The notes beneath the pieces are model-generated. The model was not told the DNA's origin. It did no database searches and was given only the letters and a program-made list of their open reading frames with translations. Position numbers and translations under genes: made by a program. Below are positions 20,165-22,710 of a stretch of 22,710 bases of DNA, piece after piece. The stretch's first letter is position 1. Each line of letters opens with the position of its first letter. Source of the stretch: Candidatus Accumulibacter iunctus (GTDB taxonomy: Bacteria; Pseudomonadota; Gammaproteobacteria; Burkholderiales; Rhodocyclaceae); assembly GCA_002345025.1 (NCBI GenBank), contig DDUX01000110.1:1-22710 (forward strand). Direction: 5' to 3'.

Positions 20165-22710
20165 TGGATCAGGGCTCTCAGTTCGTAGAGGGCGTCGAGC
20201 GCCTCGCGTGGCGTCAGGCGGTCGGGATCGATCGCGCGCAGCCGGTCGATCGCCGGATGGGTGGCTGGTTCGCATGCTTCGGCGGCAGTCGACAGCGCGC
20301 TGGCAAAGAGATCCGGCTGCAGCGGGTTGATCGACGCACGCTGCTCGAACTCCCGCAACTGTCGCCGCGCCGCCTTCAGCACCGCCGCCGGAATGCCGGC
20401 CAGCGCTGCCACCTGGATGCCGTAGCTCTGGTTCGCCGGTCCATCCTCGACGGCATGCAGGAAGACGATGCGCTGGCCATGCTCGATCGCGTCCAGGTGC
20501 ACGTTCGCCAGTTCGGCGTACTCGTTGGCGAGCAGCGTCAGCTCGAAGTAGTGCGTGGCGAACAGCGTCAGGCAGCGATTCTTCTCGATGAGCTGACGGC
20601 AGATGGCGAAAGCCAGCGCCATCCCGTCGAAGGTCGACGTGCCGCGTCCGACCTCGTCCATCAGGACCAGGCTCCGCTCGCTGGCGTGGTGCAGGATGGC
20701 GGCGGATTCGGTCATCTCGACCATGAAGGTCGAACGTCCGCCTGCCAGATCGTCGGCGGCGCCGATGCGGGTGAAGATCTGGTCGAGCGGGCCGAGAACG
20801 GCACGGCTTGCCGGCACATAGCTGCCGACGTGGGCGAGGAGGGCGATCAGCGCGGTCTGCCGCATGTAGGTCGACTTGCCGCCCATGTTCGGGCCGGTGA
20901 TCAGCAGCAGTCGCCGCTGGTCGCTGAGGCGGGTCGCGTTGGCGATGAAGGTCTCGCTGCCGGCGAGTTGGTCCTCGACCACCGGGTGGCGGCCACCCTC
21001 GATCAGCAGTCCCGGTTCGTTGGTGAACAGCGGCCGGCAGTAGTTGCGCCGTTGCGCGGTGTCGGCAAGGCTCGCCAGCAGATCGATGCTGGCGACCGCC
21101 TGCGCGACCCGCTGCAGATCCGGCAGCTCGGACTGCAGGCCTGCCAGAACGCCATCGTAGAGCAGCCGCTCACGTGCCAGCGCCCGATCCTGCGCCGACA
21201 GAGCCTTGTCCTCGAAGGACTTCAGCTCCGGTGTCAGATAGCGCTCGGCGTTCTTCAGCGTCTGCCGCCGGCGGTAATCGTCGGGCACGCGGCTGGCGTT
21301 GGCGTTGCTGACCTCGATGTAGAAACCGTGCACCCGGTTGTATTCGACCTTCAGGTTGGCGATACCCGTCCGCTCGCGCTCGCGCGCCTCGAGTTCGACG
21401 AGAAACGCGCCGCAGTTGTCGTTCAGCGCCCGCAGTTCGTCGAGTTCGGCGTCGAAGCCGCTGGCGATGATGCCGCCGTCGCGGATCAGCGCCGCCGGCT
21501 CGGGCTGGAGCGAACGCTGCAGCAGGTCGAGGGCGCCAGCCGGAGTTGCCAGCTGCGCCTGCAGTTCAGCCAGCAGAGGCGCAGCGCTGATCGTTTGCAG
21601 GGGTGCCCGCAGTTCGCCCAGTCGCTGCAGGCTGTCGCGCAGGCTCGACAGGTCGCGCGGGCGGGCACTGTAGAGTCCGATGCGGCCAGCGATCCGCTCG
21701 ATGTCGGCGAAACCGCGCAGCGCCTGCCGCAGCGCGCGCAGGCTGTGGCCTTCGTCGTCGAGCAGCATGGCGATCGCCGCATGCCGCGCAGCCGGGATCG
21801 CCGGCTCGCGCCAGGGGTGATGCAGCGCGTGCCGCAGCAGCCGCGAGCCCATCGCACAGACGCAGGTGTCGAGCAGGCTGTAGAGCGTCGGCGCCGGCTG
21901 GCCGCGCAGGGTTTCGGTGAGTTCGAGGTTGCGCCGCGTCGCCGTGTCGAGTCCGAGGAAGGTGGCATCACGTTCGACGACCAGTGCGCGCAGGTGCGGC
22001 AGGGCGCGCGTCTGCGTTGCCCGCGCGTAGCGCAGCAGCGCGCCGGCAGCGGCGATCGCCGGTCGCAGGCCATCGGCAGCAAAGCCGGCGAGCGAACTGG
22101 TGCCGAAGTGCGCGCACAGTTCGCGGCCGCCGGCCTCGACGTCGAAATGCCAGTCGGGCTGCCGGGTCAGCGCAGCGTCCGCGGTGAAACCCGGCGCCAG
22201 CGTCTCGGCGACGACGATCTCGGCCGGTCGGATGCGTTCGAGGGTGGCAGCGACCCTGCCTGGAGCGACTTCGCAGACGCGGAACTCGCCGCTCGCCAGG
22301 TTGATCCAGGCCAGTCCCGCGAGCTGGCGGGTGAAGTGGATCGCCAGCAGCAGCGTGTCGCGCTTCTCGTCGAGCAGCGCCGCGTCGGTCAGCGTCCCCG
22401 GGGTGACGATTCGCGACACGGCACGTTCGACCGGCCCCTTGCTGGTCGCCGGGTCGCCGACCTGCTCGCAGATGACCACCGATTCGCCGAGCTTCACCAG
22501 CTTCGCCAGGTATTGCTCGAGCGCGTGGTAAGGCACGCCGGCCATCCTGATCGGCTGTCCGGCGGACTGTCCGCGCGTCGTCAGGGTGATGTCGAGCAGG
22601 CGCGCGGCCTTTTCGGCGTCCTCGTAGAACAGCTCGTAGAAGTCGCCCATGCGGTAGAACAACAGGAGACCGGGATGCTCCGCTTTCAGCCGCAGGTACT
22701 GCTGCATCAT
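20161..22710 (-). CDS. mutS: DNA mismatch repair protein MutS, N-terminal end missing
   Basis: The visible 849 residues cover almost all of MutS, which recognises mismatches and recruits MutL. Present are the mismatch-reading Phe-x-Glu (F24-Y-E26 in MGDFYELF), the connector, lever and clamp regions, Walker A GPNMGGKST (about 602-610), Walker B LVLMDEVGRGTSTFDG (about 680) and the ATPase dimer HATHYFEL-type switch (FATHYFEL). The window begins at MMQQYLRLKAEHP; family proteins usually have about 10-15 residues before this, so the true start lies beyond the right edge. The C-terminal tail (about 800-849) is the usual tetramerisation region. It is followed with overlap by the metallophosphoesterase-like gene. 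Confidence 0.97.
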   Translation of the reverse strand: MMQQYLRLKAEHPGLLLFYRMGDFYELFYEDAEKAARLLDITLTTRGQSAGQPIRMAGVPYHALEQYLAKLVKLGESVVICEQVGDPATSKGPVERAVSRIVTPGTLTDAALLDEKRDTLLLAIHFTRQLAGLAWINLASGEFRVCEVAPGRVAATLERIRPAEIVVAETLAPGFTADAALTRQPDWHFDVEAGGRELCAHFGTSSLAGFAADGLRPAIAAAGALLRYARATQTRALPHLRALVVERDATFLGLDTATRRNLELTETLRGQPAPTLYSLLDTCVCAMGSRLLRHALHHPWREPAIPAARHAAIAMLLDDEGHSLRALRQALRGFADIERIAGRIGLYSARPRDLSSLRDSLQRLGELRAPLQTISAAPLLAELQAQLATPAGALDLLQRSLQPEPAALIRDGGIIASGFDAELDELRALNDNCGAFLVELEARERERTGIANLKVEYNRVHGFYIEVSNANASRVPDDYRRRQTLKNAERYLTPELKSFEDKALSAQDRALARERLLYDGVLAGLQSELPDLQRVAQAVASIDLLASLADTAQRRNYCRPLFTNEPGLLIEGGRHPVVEDQLAGSETFIANATRLSDQRRLLLITGPNMGGKSTYMRQTALIALLAHVGSYVPASRAVLGPLDQIFTRIGAADDLAGGRSTFMVEMTESAAILHHASERSLVLMDEVGRGTSTFDGMALAFAICRQLIEKNRCLTLFATHYFELTLLANEYAELANVHLDAIEHGQRIVFLHAVEDGPANQSYGIQVAALAGIPAAVLKAARRQLREFEQRASINPLQPDLFASALSTAAEACEPATHPAIDRLRAIDPDRLTPREALDALYELRALIQ

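Overview
The window is GC-rich bacterial chromosome, most likely from a betaproteobacterium of the order Rhodocyclales (a Candidatus Accumulibacter-like or Dechloromonas-like genome). The evidence is the housekeeping run pyrG-kdsA-DUF1330-eno-ftsB, two PEP-CTERM/exosortase substrates behind sigma-54 promoters, an orphan nirC-type cytochrome c55X and a dmeRF metal-efflux pair. The placement is inferred from gene content and order only. No rRNA, tRNA, CRISPR array, transposase, phage gene or origin was seen.

Region 1 (1-4356, minus strand): a tightly packed, largely uncharacterised operon. In transcription order it encodes a small His/Asp-tagged membrane peptide, a secreted 112-aa protein, a MacB/FtsX-type ABC permease, its ATPase, a polytopic membrane protein with CC and HxHHHCPFC cysteine sites, a TlpA-like thioredoxin, a free-standing Cys-rich metal-binding domain like the N-terminus of heavy-metal P-type ATPases, and a second small glycine-rich membrane protein that runs off the left edge. 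Stop/start overlaps and 7-40 base gaps suggest one co-translated machine. I infer a periplasmic metal/thiol handling or export complex. This is the best candidate in the window for an undescribed system.

Region 2 (4357-7652, plus strand): a divergent intergenic region with a perfect 17-base palindrome, then an orphan cytochrome c55X, then a tandem duplication of about 1.3 kb carrying two PEP-CTERM proteins about 94% identical. Each copy keeps its own -24/-12 promoter, a conserved inverted repeat about 70 bases further upstream, a conserved leader hairpin and a downstream inverted repeat. Copy 2 has gained 122 bases of nested palindromes (REP-like) just after its stop codon.

Region 3 (7653-9048, minus strand): a dmeF-like CDF Co/Ni efflux pump and the CsoR/RcnR-family repressor in front of it. 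A palindrome sits between the -35 and -10 hexamers, and the promoter implies a nearly leaderless mRNA.

Region 4 (9174-13761, plus strand): pyrG, kdsA, a DUF1330 protein, eno and ftsB. The first three junctions are overlaps or short gaps, so nucleotide synthesis, LPS Kdo synthesis, glycolysis and division lie in one transcriptional block.

Region 5 (13762-17859): a convergent SIMPL-domain periplasmic protein, then a plus-strand PrxQ/BCP peroxiredoxin overlapping a SlyD-type prolyl isomerase, then a FeoB-family transporter with a degenerate GTPase domain.

Region 6 (17876-22710, minus strand): an orphan branched-chain amino-acid-type binding protein, a metallophosphoesterase-like secreted protein coupled to mutS, and mutS itself, which lacks its N-terminal few residues at the right edge.
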